In this document: positions 1-5,992 of the stretch, piece after piece | Layout of the letters: every line of letters starts with the position of its first letter | How positions within the stretch are numbered: the stretch's first letter is position 1 | Assembly (NCBI GenBank): GCA_003527405.1 | Contig: DPXH01000166.1 | Span: forward strand, 7,056-14,326 | DNA length: 7,271 bases | Reading direction: 5' to 3' | Source: Candidatus Sediminicultor tertius | GTDB taxonomy: Bacteria; Atribacterota; Phoenicimicrobiia; Phoenicimicrobiales; Phoenicimicrobiaceae | Translations under genes and position numbers: made by a program | The notes under the pieces: generated by a model | What the model saw: only the letters and a program-made list of their open reading frames with translations | What the model was told of the DNA's origin: nothing | Database searches by the model: none

Positions 1-78
1 TTAAGATTAGGAGCAGCCAAAGCCCTAACCGACCCCAAAGGATATGATATCTATATCACTTTAGGCTCTTCTTTCTAA
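1..78 (+). CDS. C-terminus of a putative outer-membrane beta-barrel protein (partial)
   Basis: An open frame enters from the left edge and ends at a TAA at 76-78, giving 25 residues. They read LRLGAAKALTDPKG and then YDIYITLGSSF. The last strand alternates hydrophobic and polar residues and ends in Phe, which is the classic C-terminal signal recognised by the BAM machinery in outer-membrane beta-barrels. That rule is established knowledge; applying it to 25 residues is inference. The gene converges on the rmlA gene at 126, and the stop codon is the first part of a 47-bp palindrome lying between them. Too little is present to name a family. Confidence 0.5.
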   Translation, partial: LRLGAAKALTDPKGYDIYITLGSSF

Positions 79-122
79 AAAAGTGTCCAAAAAGTGCCAG
101 GCACTTTTTGGACACTTTTTTA
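76..122. repeat. REP-like perfect palindrome between convergent genes (copy A)
   Basis: The sequence forms a perfect 23-bp stem around a single unpaired A at 99. Each arm is a near tandem of AAAAAGTGTCC and AAAAAGTGCC, giving a GTGCC-A-GGCAC centre. It includes the TAA stop of the plus-strand gene and ends 3 bp before the rmlA stop codon. Both strands end the stem in a T run, so it could terminate transcription from both sides. The same sequence recurs in inverted orientation at 2480-2522 and as a variant at 4789-4829. Confidence 0.85.
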
Positions 123-125
123 TCT

Positions 126-1196
126 TTATAATAGACCGACTTTGCTGTGGTCTCCTAAGGTGAATTCGTATACTCGGGGTAGATCTTTAGAATGGTAAAT
201 TTCCACGCCTTTCCCGATCAGGCATCTTTGCATTCGCCCTTTTATATATTCTAGTTTACTCTCTTCTAAAACAACACTACACTCGATTTCACTCTTTATT
301 ATCTCTACTCCCTCAGAAATAGAAGTGAAGGGACCCACGTAAGAATCGATCACTCTAACCCTTTCTCCGATTATCACCGGACCCAATATTTTAGAATTTA
401 TAATCTCTGACCCTTTCCCTACTTTTACTCTTCCTGAAATCTGGGAGGACTCGTCCACCACTTTCGCTCCACTAATATCCCTCTCAATATCTTCTAAAAT
501 TAAACGATTAGCTTCTAAAATGTCATCCGGTTTGCCGGTATCTTTCCACCAACCCTTAATAACTTCAGCTCCAACTTTGTAACCCTTATCGATCATCCAC
601 TGAATGGCATCGGTAATCTCCAATTCTCCCCGGGCAGAAGGTTTTATACTCTTAATAGCCTGATGAACATTTTTATCAAAAAAATAAACCCCTATTAAAG
701 CTAAATTACTGACTGGCTCTTTGGGTTTTTCCACCACCCGTACGACTCTTCCTTCTTTCAGCTCAGCAACTCCAAATTGCCTTGGGTTATCCACTTCAGT
801 TAACAACACAAAAGCATTATAACTTCCTTGAATAAATTTATGGGCATAGGTTTCTACCCCATTCTTCAGGAGGTTGTCCCCTAAATACATTAAAAATATT
901 TCTTCCCCTAAAAAATCACGTGCTACCGATACCGCATGCGCCAACCCCAGGGCTTCTTTCTGTTCGATATAAGAAATATTCACTCCCCACTTACTACCTT
1001 TTTTAATCTCACTCTTTATATCCTCTCCGGTCTCACCAATTATTATACCGATATCTTTTATTCCACAATCACTAATTACCTCTATTGCGTAAAACAATAC
1101 CGGTTTATTAGCAATGGGAATTAAATGTTTAGCACTAGTATGGGTAAGCGGTCTAAGGCGAGTACCCTTTCCGGCACAAAGAATAATTGATTTCAA
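126..1196 (-). CDS. rmlA: Glucose-1-phosphate thymidylyltransferase, long form (RmlA/RfbA-like)
   Basis: A 356-residue protein that should couple dTTP and glucose 1-phosphate to dTDP-glucose plus pyrophosphate in the cytoplasm, the entry step to dTDP-deoxysugars such as rhamnose. The nucleotidyltransferase fold covers about residues 1-240. It has the nucleotide-binding loop GKGTRLRPLT at 9-18, the sugar-phosphate lysine region AKHLIPIANKP at 22-32, the metal-binding GDN at 106-108 and VEKP at 155-158. Residues 245-350 show valine/isoleucine-rich hexapeptide-like turns, the left-handed beta-helix tail of the long RmlA group (about 350 residues) and absent from the short ~290-residue enzymes. 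The start is a TTG at 1194-1196, chosen because AGGGAGG (1204-1210) sits 7 nt upstream. It lies 17 bp behind the flavoprotein gene, so the two are probably co-transcribed. Nucleotide or sugar specificity could differ, since this superfamily also contains other sugar-1-phosphate nucleotidyltransferases. Confidence 0.88.
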   Translation of the reverse strand: MKSIILCAGKGTRLRPLTHTSAKHLIPIANKPVLFYAIEVISDCGIKDIGIIIGETGEDIKSEIKKGSKWGVNISYIEQKEALGLAHAVSVARDFLGEEIFLMYLGDNLLKNGVETYAHKFIQGSYNAFVLLTEVDNPRQFGVAELKEGRVVRVVEKPKEPVSNLALIGVYFFDKNVHQAIKSIKPSARGELEITDAIQWMIDKGYKVGAEVIKGWWKDTGKPDDILEANRLILEDIERDISGAKVVDESSQISGRVKVGKGSEIINSKILGPVIIGERVRVIDSYVGPFTSISEGVEIIKSEIECSVVLEESKLEYIKGRMQRCLIGKGVEIYHSKDLPRVYEFTLGDHSKVGLL

Positions 1197-1213
1197 TCTA
1201 TTTCCTCCCTTTT

Positions 1214-2359
1214 TTAAAACAATAATTTTCCGATATTTCGGCTTAGAATTTGTCTAGCATCTCTAAATATTTTAGGATTTTTTAAGATTTCAATAAATAT
1301 TACAGAATGGTTTTCAAAGTTAGCGACTTTCTCAATAAACTCAGCATTTTTTTTAAATAGCATAAATATATTCTTTAATTCTTTTTCATTTATCTCTTCA
1401 TAAAATTTCCGAGCTTTTAATCCAAACTTAATCTCTTTCCTAAATTTCCTCTTCAACAGCCTATCATATTCATCCAATCTATTATCCCTAATACATTTTG
1501 CCAAAAGTTCAGCCGATTTCAACCCATAAAATATTCCGCCTCCAGTTAAAGGTTTTACTTGAACTGCTGCATCTCCCACTAAAGCGATATTTTTATAAAT
1601 ATTTTTAGTTAGCCCTATAGGAATTACTCCAGTTAATTTTCCTATAATATTTCCTTTTATTTTAGACTCCCGTAAAAATTCCAGTAAATCTCTCCGGGGA
1701 TTTCCCGAAATAACTCCCACACGAATTATATTATCACCCTCAGGAATAACCCAAATAAAAAAAGGAATGCCTTCTCGCAAATGCACCTGAGTGATTTTGC
1801 TACAAGACAAATCCCCCTCTAATTTTATTCTATATTGTATCCCTAAATAATTTTTTATATACTCCTTTTTTTTATAATTCCTCTTTTTATTTCCCTCACT
1901 ATTTCCCTGGATATCTATATATTTTCTTACCCGTGAAGTTGCCCCATCAGCTCCGATAACTAAATCAGCATAAATATCATCATCATTTGTTTTCAGTATA
2001 TATCCGGCTCTTTCCTCCTTTATCTCTACTACTCTTTTTCCGCATTCCACATTTAAACCTTGGCTCAAGCTTTTATCAAATCTTTCCCTATCAATCACAT
2101 AAGCAACTCTTTCTCTCTGAATTATAAAATTATCATCTCCATAAAAAAATAATGCTCCGTCAATTCGATTTATAATAGAATTTTCAGAAAGAGGCAATAA
2201 AGTTTTCTCAAAAACCTGCCTTCCCACCAACCCGGCACACCTAATCGGTTTCCCTACCTCTTGGTGTTCTTCAATTATTCTGGTTTTAATACCATAATTC
2301 TTCAACAACTGAGCTGTATAACATCCCACCGGCCCTGCACCGACAATAACTATTTCCAT
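1214..2359 (-). CDS. Geranylgeranyl-reductase-family FAD-dependent oxidoreductase
   Basis: A 381-residue flavoprotein of the geranylgeranyl reductase / p-hydroxybenzoate-hydroxylase-like group. The FAD-binding Rossmann loop GAGPVG is at residues 7-12. KPIRCAG at 37-43 carries Cys41, matching the conserved cysteine of geranylgeranyl reductases. The second FAD motif GADGATSRVRK is at 136-146, and GDAA plus LTGGGIFYGL at 262-280 forms the third FAD contact region. Family members saturate prenyl chains of lipids, quinones or chlorophyll; the substrate here is unknown. A Lys-rich insertion (about 156-170) follows the second motif. ATG at 2359 is preferred because the FAD motif follows at once; a TTG 36 nt upstream lies inside a hairpin. 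The ribosome site is weak (AAAGGG, 12 nt away). rmlA follows after 17 bp. No transmembrane segment is evident, though the hydrophobic pocket would suit a membrane-bound prenyl substrate. Confidence 0.82.
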   Translation of the reverse strand: MEIVIVGAGPVGCYTAQLLKNYGIKTRIIEEHQEVGKPIRCAGLVGRQVFEKTLLPLSENSIINRIDGALFFYGDDNFIIQRERVAYVIDRERFDKSLSQGLNVECGKRVVEIKEERAGYILKTNDDDIYADLVIGADGATSRVRKYIDIQGNSEGNKKRNYKKKEYIKNYLGIQYRIKLEGDLSCSKITQVHLREGIPFFIWVIPEGDNIIRVGVISGNPRRDLLEFLRESKIKGNIIGKLTGVIPIGLTKNIYKNIALVGDAAVQVKPLTGGGIFYGLKSAELLAKCIRDNRLDEYDRLLKRKFRKEIKFGLKARKFYEEINEKELKNIFMLFKKNAEFIEKVANFENHSVIFIEILKNPKIFRDARQILSRNIGKLLF

Positions 2360-2393
2360 CTTTATTTTTAACCCTTTCACTAAAAAGTAAATC

Positions 2394-2412
2394 AAAGATG
2401 CCAGGCATCTTT
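2394..2412. repeat. Short hairpin in the flavoprotein leader, relative of the REP-like family
   Basis: A perfect 9-bp stem, AAAGATGCC and its complement around a single A at 2403. It shares the GCC-A-GGC centre and the A-run/T-run ends of the longer palindromes but has no outer arm. It lies between the predicted promoter and the ATG at 2359, so it would fold near the 5' end of the mRNA. Confidence 0.6.
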
Positions 2413-2427
2413 ACACGCATTACTTTT

Positions 2428-2455
2428 CTTATATTTTCAAAATAACATCTGTAAA
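2428..2455 (-). promoter_or_regulatory. Candidate sigma70-type promoter for the flavoprotein-rmlA unit
   Basis: Read on the minus strand: TTTACA (2455-2450), a 16-bp spacer, then TATAAG (2433-2428). The -35 has one mismatch from consensus. Transcription would begin near 2421, giving a leader of about 60 nt that contains the 2394-2412 hairpin. The call rests on consensus matching in AT-rich DNA, so confidence is modest. Confidence 0.4.
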
Positions 2456-2479
2456 ATACAGCAAATCCTTTTTTCCCAT

Positions 2480-2522
2480 AAAAAGTGTCCAAAAAGTGCC
2501 TGGCACTTTTTGGACACTTTTT
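2480..2522. repeat. REP-like perfect palindrome abutting the psuG stop codon (copy B)
   Basis: A perfect 21-bp stem around a single T at 2501. It is the reverse complement of copy A at 76-122, since only the unpaired centre base shows orientation. Its right end is the last base of the psuG TGA stop (2522-2524). On the minus-strand transcript the hairpin follows the stop directly and ends in a U5 run, so it may terminate psuKG or protect the 3' end. Confidence 0.85.
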
Positions 2523-3454
2523 CATTTTATTAGTTCGCGGGCGATTTTAGCGGCTACCCGGGCATTATTTTTTACCAGCTCAATATTGGCTTTCAAGCTT
2601 TTACCTCCGGTTAATTCTTTTATCTTGTTCAACAAATAAGGAGTTAACTTCTTTCCTTTGATTCCTTCTTTTTCTGCCGCCCTAACAGCCTCTTCTATTA
2701 TTTCATTCATATATTCCATTGAAAGGGCGTATTCCTCGGGAACGGGGTTAGCAATAATCATTCCCCCTCCTAATCTTAAATCCTGCATAGCTCTTATTAT
2801 TTTCGCCGCCTCCACTTCATTATTTACCACATAATCAACCTTTAGTCCGCTCTCCCGACAATAAAAAGCAGGTAGCTCTTCACTCCCAAATCCAATTATC
2901 GGTACCCCCATGGTTTCTAAATATTCCTTGGTCAAAGGTAGATCAAGTATCGCCTTTGCTCCACTACATACCACCGCCACCGGAGTCCTTGCCAACTCCT
3001 GCAAATCTGCCGATATATCAAATGTCTTCTCCGCTCCTCGATGCACTCCTCCTATGCCGCCGGTTGCAAAAACCTTTATCCCGGCCCTTTTCGCCACAAT
3101 CATGGTTGCCGCCACTGTAGTAGCACCATTTAAACCTTTTGCCACTATCACTGCCAAGTCCCGCCTACTGGCCTTTAAAATATCCCGAGAAGTTGCCATA
3201 AATTCCAATTCGCTCCTCGTAAGACCTACTTTTATCTTCCCTCCGATAACTGCAATAGTTGCTGGCATAACTCCACATCCTCGTATAATCTCTTCCATTT
3301 CCCCGGCTATCTTCAAATTTTCCGGATAAGGAAATCCATGAGAGATTAAAGTGGATTCCAAAGCCACCACAGGCCTTCCGTCTTTTAATGCCTCTCTAAC
3401 TTCTTCTTTGAAATTAAAAAATATTTCTTCACTCCTACTCGCACTTATATTCAT
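2522..3454 (-). CDS. psuG: Pseudouridine-5'-phosphate glycosidase
   Basis: A 310-residue enzyme that reversibly cleaves the C-C glycosidic bond of pseudouridine 5'-phosphate to uracil and ribose 5-phosphate; cells are thought to use it in the breakdown direction. It matches E. coli PsuG (about 312 residues) along its full length. Landmarks are VVALESTLISHG at 29-40 with catalytic Glu33, Lys94 in DILKAS, the strongly conserved ATGGIGGVHRGAEKTFDISAD block at 130-150 with acidic metal-site residues, the Schiff-base Lys167 in VCSGAKAIL, and Asn290 in SLKANI. All four catalytic residues known from the E. coli enzyme are present, so it should be active. The gene lies 43 bp after psuK, and a REP-like palindrome begins on its stop codon. 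The ribosome site for the ATG at 3454 is poor: the purine-rich AGAAAGGA is about 15 nt away, so translation may depend on psuK. Confidence 0.95.
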   Translation of the reverse strand: MNISASRSEEIFFNFKEEVREALKDGRPVVALESTLISHGFPYPENLKIAGEMEEIIRGCGVMPATIAVIGGKIKVGLTRSELEFMATSRDILKASRRDLAVIVAKGLNGATTVAATMIVAKRAGIKVFATGGIGGVHRGAEKTFDISADLQELARTPVAVVCSGAKAILDLPLTKEYLETMGVPIIGFGSEELPAFYCRESGLKVDYVVNNEVEAAKIIRAMQDLRLGGGMIIANPVPEEYALSMEYMNEIIEEAVRAAEKEGIKGKKLTPYLLNKIKELTGGKSLKANIELVKNNARVAAKIARELIK

Positions 3455-3497
3455 AATTAATTTATAATTTCCTTTCTCCCTTCTCTTTTTCCTTTTC

Positions 3498-4661
3498 TTA
3501 TTCCTCTTCTTCTATTCTGCTTCTCAACAACCCTTCTCTTAAATCTCTCCTAACCGCCTCTTTGGTGGAAATAGTCAAAGCTGCTGCTCCTAAACCAAAT
3601 CTCGCCGCCACTTCTATAGAGTATCCCTTATAAATTCCATAAACCAAACCCGCCACCAGCGCATCTCCGGCCCCGGTTACGTCCACTACCTCGCCCCGGT
3701 AGGGTGCCATAAACTTACCCGATTTCGGATCTCCTTGTCCACCCTCACTTGAAACACCAGCTCCGCCATAAGAAGATACATATATTCCTCTTTTTCCTAA
3801 AGTAACAATCACATTCTTAATCCCTCGACCTTTTAATTCCTCTACTGCCTTCACCAAATCTATATCCCTATCATCATCATCTCTCTCCACCCCGGCCCCC
3901 AAGATCGATTCCAACTCATCCTTACTCGGAGTTATATAATCAATAGCCCATCTTCCGCTATATTTTTCGCTCTCACTCCCGCTCTCACTTCCGCTTTCAC
4001 TTCTACTTTCACTTCCACTCTCGCTCCCTTTTCCGCTTCCTCTTCCACCCCTATCCAGTACCTTCCTTAACTTCTTAGCCTTCTCCACCGAGACCGGCTC
4101 AATCAGCAAAGGCACCTTAACTTTATTACACAAATCCACTACATACCCGATGCTCTCCTCCGGGATATTAGTATCCATCACCACTATCTTGCTCTCTTTA
4201 ATCAGATAAGCCTTTGACCTCAGATAATCCACCGTAATCTCCTCTAATATCCGCATATCCGAGACCGCCACTTCCATCTCGCCCTTCTCGTCCAATATAG
4301 CCAGATATATTCCGGTAGGATGCTCTCCCGATATTATCATCTGCTCGGTCTTCACTCCCGCCTTCCCGGTCTCCTCCAAAATCCTTATCCCTTCTCCGTC
4401 ATCTCCTACCGCACTCAACAAAGTAACCGGTACATTAAGCAAAGCCAGATTGTGGGCAATATTCCTTCCCACTCCTCCCGAATCAACATTTATCTTGCCC
4501 GGGTTAGAAGTATGCCTTTCCAGCACCTCCCCAACAGGTCTGCCTCTCAAATCTATATTCGCTCCGCCTATCACTACTACCCCACCAAATCTTCCCTGTC
4601 TGTCACTTAATCTCGGAGAACTTAAAGCTTCCTCTCTTGTTCTTGTTCTGGTTATTACCAT
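3498..4661 (-). CDS. psuK: Pseudouridine kinase, PfkB family, with low-complexity insertions
   Basis: A 387-residue PfkB/ribokinase-family kinase, assigned to pseudouridine because psuG follows it and because it resembles E. coli PsuK (NPGKI..GGVGRNIAHNLALL). It would make pseudouridine 5'-phosphate from pseudouridine and ATP. Landmarks are the GGANID strand at 32-37, the glycine-rich sugar-binding segment at 53-75, SDMRI at 134-138, the TPSKDE segment at 244-249, and the anion-hole/catalytic motif DVTGAGDALVAG at 327-338 with Asp333 as general base. It is about 70 residues longer than E. coli PsuK. The extra length is a 27-residue Arg/Ser-rich N-terminus, a Ser-Glu-Ser-Gly repeat linker at about 204-237, an Asp run at 261-264, and a Gly/Ser-rich insert at about 297-315. 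The ATG at 4661 is supported by AAGGTGGAG 8 nt upstream. The gene looks richer in G+C than the flanking flavoprotein and toxin-antitoxin genes. Confidence 0.9.
   Translation of the reverse strand: MVITRTRTREEALSSPRLSDRQGRFGGVVVIGGANIDLRGRPVGEVLERHTSNPGKINVDSGGVGRNIAHNLALLNVPVTLLSAVGDDGEGIRILEETGKAGVKTEQMIISGEHPTGIYLAILDEKGEMEVAVSDMRILEEITVDYLRSKAYLIKESKIVVMDTNIPEESIGYVVDLCNKVKVPLLIEPVSVEKAKKLRKVLDRGGRGSGKGSESGSESRSESGSESGSESEKYSGRWAIDYITPSKDELESILGAGVERDDDDRDIDLVKAVEELKGRGIKNVIVTLGKRGIYVSSYGGAGVSSEGGQGDPKSGKFMAPYRGEVVDVTGAGDALVAGLVYGIYKGYSIEVAARFGLGAAALTISTKEAVRRDLREGLLRSRIEEEE
3970..4029. repeat. 12-bp minisatellite inside psuK (five units)
   Basis: Five consecutive 12-bp units start at 3970, 3982, 3994, 4006 and 4018, with consensus CTYTCACTYCCG on the plus strand and one to three changes per unit. 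Read on the minus strand they encode repeats of Ser-Glu-Ser-Gly, with Arg or Glu sometimes replacing Gly. A Gly/Ser/Lys/Arg-rich tail continues to about 4050. Because the unit is a multiple of three, copy-number change keeps the kinase in frame. Confidence 0.9.
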
Positions 4662-4689
4662 TTTACTACTCCACCTTTTTACTACTCCA
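4661..4689. repeat. 13-bp direct repeat duplicating the psuK ribosome-binding context
   Basis: TTTTACTACTCCA occurs at 4661-4673 and again at 4677-4689. On the minus strand this is TGGAGTAGTAAAA twice. The inner copy runs into the ATG of psuK and supplies its Shine-Dalgarno; the outer one is followed by AAGG instead of a start codon. Confidence 0.75.
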
Positions 4690-4749
4690 TCCTATTCCGT
4701 ATTATTCCACCCTAACTTACCCCACTCCAAAACCGATAATATTTTTTTC

Positions 4750-4758
4750 ATTATACCA
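4750..4758 (-). promoter_or_regulatory. Extended -10 promoter for psuKG
   Basis: On the minus strand the sequence reads TGGTATAAT: a perfect TATAAT (4755-4750) with the TG of an extended -10. The region at -35 (4773-4778, GGGATA) is poor, which is usual when an extended -10 is present. The predicted start near 4743 gives a leader of about 80 nt that is rich in purines. Confidence 0.5.
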
Positions 4759-4788
4759 CAAACTCCCCTTCCTATCCCAAACTCGTCA

Positions 4789-4829
4789 AAAAGTTGCCAA
4801 AAGGTGCCTGGCACTTTTTGGCAACTTTT
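4789..4829. repeat. REP-like palindrome upstream of psuK, covariant variant (copy C)
   Basis: A 20-bp stem around a single T at 4809, with one G-T pair (4803/4815). The inner arm matches copies A and B (GTGCC-T-GGCAC), but the outer arm is GTTGCC/GGCAAC instead of GTGTCC/GGACAC. Both sides changed together, so pairing is kept. It lies upstream of the predicted psuK -10 and next to the MNT/HEPN terminator. Confidence 0.82.
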
Positions 4830-4834
4830 ATAAT

Positions 4835-4867
4835 AAAAAAGACAGGCCTCTCGCCTGTCCCCTTTTT
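4835..4867. terminator. Bidirectional rho-independent terminator after the HEPN gene
   Basis: A 7-bp stem, GACAGGC (4841-4847) with GCCTGTC (4853-4859) around a CTCTC loop, is flanked by A6 on the left and CCC plus T5 on the right. On the minus strand it gives a GC-rich hairpin followed by T6, about 47 bp past the HEPN stop codon. It should end the toxin-antitoxin transcript before psuK. Confidence 0.8.
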
Positions 4868-4905
4868 ATCCCTTCAATTATATTTTTCTCTCTTTATTTT
4901 ACCTG

Positions 4906-5346
4906 CTATAAAGACTTATTTTTCAGCCAATTAAGTACTTCTTTTTTAAAAACCTCGAAAAGTTCTAACTTTTCCAATAAATAGTGATATACTCTCCTAC
5001 GGTCGATTTTCCCGTATTCGCGAACTAATATGTTTCTAAAACCTGCTATACCCTCTAAACTTGAGGCTAAATTTTCAGAAATAATCTTTTTTCTAAAAAG
5101 AATAGAAACTGCTTCTTGATTATCTTCCGGTTTCTCCCAGGCTTCCTCAATAATCACTAAATTTAAAGTATCCAGGACCACTTGACAGCTCAATTGTAAG
5201 TAGCGCTCTGCCAATCCATAAAGATGAAAGTCCTCCAAAAATTCTTCAGGGCTTTTTATTTCATTTTTTAATTTCTTAAGATTGTTAAGGTATTCATCCA
5301 ATTGTTGCAACTTTTCGAAGATTTTTTGCCGGGTTATCTCGCTCAT
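4906..5346 (-). CDS. HEPN-domain toxin of HepT/DUF86 type, catalytic His replaced by Arg
   Basis: A 146-residue, mostly helical protein of the HepT-like HEPN family, the RNase partner of MNT antitoxins. An N-terminal helical region (1-30) precedes the FHLYGLAERYLQLSCQ segment (40-55) typical of the family. The active-site motif, normally R-x4-H-x-Y, appears as RNILVREY at 104-111: Arg104 and Tyr111 are present, but position 109 is Arg (codon CGC at 5020-5022) instead of His. One transition from CAC would give this. The protein is otherwise full length and open. The start ATG overlaps the MNT stop (ATGA, 5343-5346) and has a strong AAGGAGG at 5351-5357, so it is translationally coupled to MNT. 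Without the His it is probably a weak or dead RNase, or a decoy that still binds MNT; this last part is inference. Confidence 0.88.
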   Translation of the reverse strand: MSEITRQKIFEKLQQLDEYLNNLKKLKNEIKSPEEFLEDFHLYGLAERYLQLSCQVVLDTLNLVIIEEAWEKPEDNQEAVSILFRKKIISENLASSLEGIAGFRNILVREYGKIDRRRVYHYLLEKLELFEVFKKEVLNWLKNKSL

Positions 5347-5769
5347 ATGGCCTCCTTAAGAGACCTTTGGAGGTAGGCTTTATTGTATTCTTTAATAAAA
5401 GGCCGAAAATCATAATAATCCTGCATAGTTTTTAATTCAAAGTCAATCCTCTGAGCACGGTCTCTCTCTAAAATTATCTTTCCTTCTTTAATAATAACGA
5501 ATTTGAAAAATATTGATCTTACTTCATTAAGAATAATCACCTCAACCCTCTTTTTTAAAAGGGATTGAATCTTTTCCATTAAAAAAAGTCGTTTTTTAAA
5601 AAAATCTTTGACCTCTTTCTCCTCAAGGTAAAAAGCCAGGTCTATATCGCTTTCTAAATTGGTCTTTCCTAAAGCCATCGAACCAAAAAAGATAGCCAAA
5701 AAGGATTCCTTTTTCTTCCTCTAAAACTAATTTTAATTTATCTTTAATTTCAGAAATATCCTTCTCCAT
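5343..5769 (-). CDS. MNT-family (MntA-like) nucleotidyltransferase antitoxin with a +1 frameshift near the N-terminus
   Basis: Reading from the ATG at 5767-5769 gives MEKDISEIKDKLKLVLEEE, then KGILFGYLF, the usual N-terminal helix and first strand of MNT proteins. The frame then breaks in a T6 run on the minus strand (plus-strand A6, 5685-5690). In the next frame the protein continues as GSMALGKTNLESDID, the complete GS-x10-DxD catalytic motif, and runs to TGA at 5343-5345. Removing one T restores an uninterrupted protein of 141 residues, the normal family size. The third metal carboxylate would be Glu in RVEVIIL. Without correction, translation might begin at a TTG at 5699 (AAGGA 8 nt upstream), giving 118 residues that lack the N-terminal helix. 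Family members neutralise HepT by adding AMP to its Tyr. It overlaps the HEPN gene by 4 bp. The break may be a real mutation, slippage during expression, or a sequencing error. Confidence 0.8.
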
Positions 5770-5814
5770 AGTTCATCTGCCTTTCCATAGCTCATCTACT
5801 TATTTTTATAAATA

Positions 5815-5823
5815 ATTATAACA
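5815..5823 (-). promoter_or_regulatory. Extended -10 promoter for the MNT/HEPN unit
   Basis: The minus strand reads TGTTATAAT, a perfect TATAAT (5820-5815) with an upstream TG. The -35 position is AT-rich without a good match. A start near 5808 would give a leader of about 40 nt to the ATG at 5769, which itself has only a modest AAAGG 10 nt upstream. Confidence 0.45.
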
Positions 5824-5862
5824 TATATTAATAAATTAAAATAGCATTAAGCCGAACGAACG

Positions 5863-5882
5863 CCGGGATAAACCGGGATAAA
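5863..5882. repeat. Tandem 10-bp duplication
   Basis: CCGGGATAAA occurs twice in a row (5863-5872, 5873-5882), next to the hairpin at 5888 and upstream of the MNT/HEPN promoter. No function can be assigned from sequence. Confidence 0.6.
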
Positions 5883-5887
5883 TTAAG

Positions 5888-5938
5888 AAAAGGGGACGGG
5901 CTACCTTTTGTTGCAAAATAGTTACCCGTCCCCTTTTT
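5888..5938. terminator. Long bidirectional terminator-like hairpin after mazF
   Basis: A 13-bp stem, AAAAGGGGACGGG (5888-5900) with CCCGTCCCCTTTT (5925-5937), holds an internal bulge and a second 5-bp stem (TTTTG 5906-5910 with CAAAA 5914-5918) with a 3-nt loop. The G4/C4 pairs followed by T runs on both strands suit a bidirectional terminator. It lies about 55 bp after the mazF stop. The size and inner structure also fit a small repeat element. Confidence 0.7.
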
Positions 5939-5992
5939 ATTCTCCCTATTAGTTTTCCTTTAATCCCTTTTATTTTTCTCATTTCTCCATGC

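Noticed and set aside
2360..2395. Upstream TTG start adding 12 residues to the flavoprotein
   Set aside because: The codon lies inside the 2394-2412 hairpin, and the FAD-binding strand starts at the ATG at 2359, as usual for the family.
2286..2525. 79-residue minus-strand frame crossing the flavoprotein start and the palindrome
   Set aside because: It overlaps the flavoprotein gene in another frame, runs through the REP-like repeat, and has no family features.
2910..3329. 139-residue plus-strand frame opposite psuG
   Set aside because: Antisense shadow of a strongly conserved enzyme; composition reflects psuG codons only.
4320..4984. Overlapping plus-strand frames opposite psuK and across 4662-4905
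   Set aside because: They run through the promoter, palindrome and terminator and have pyrimidine-driven low-complexity translations.
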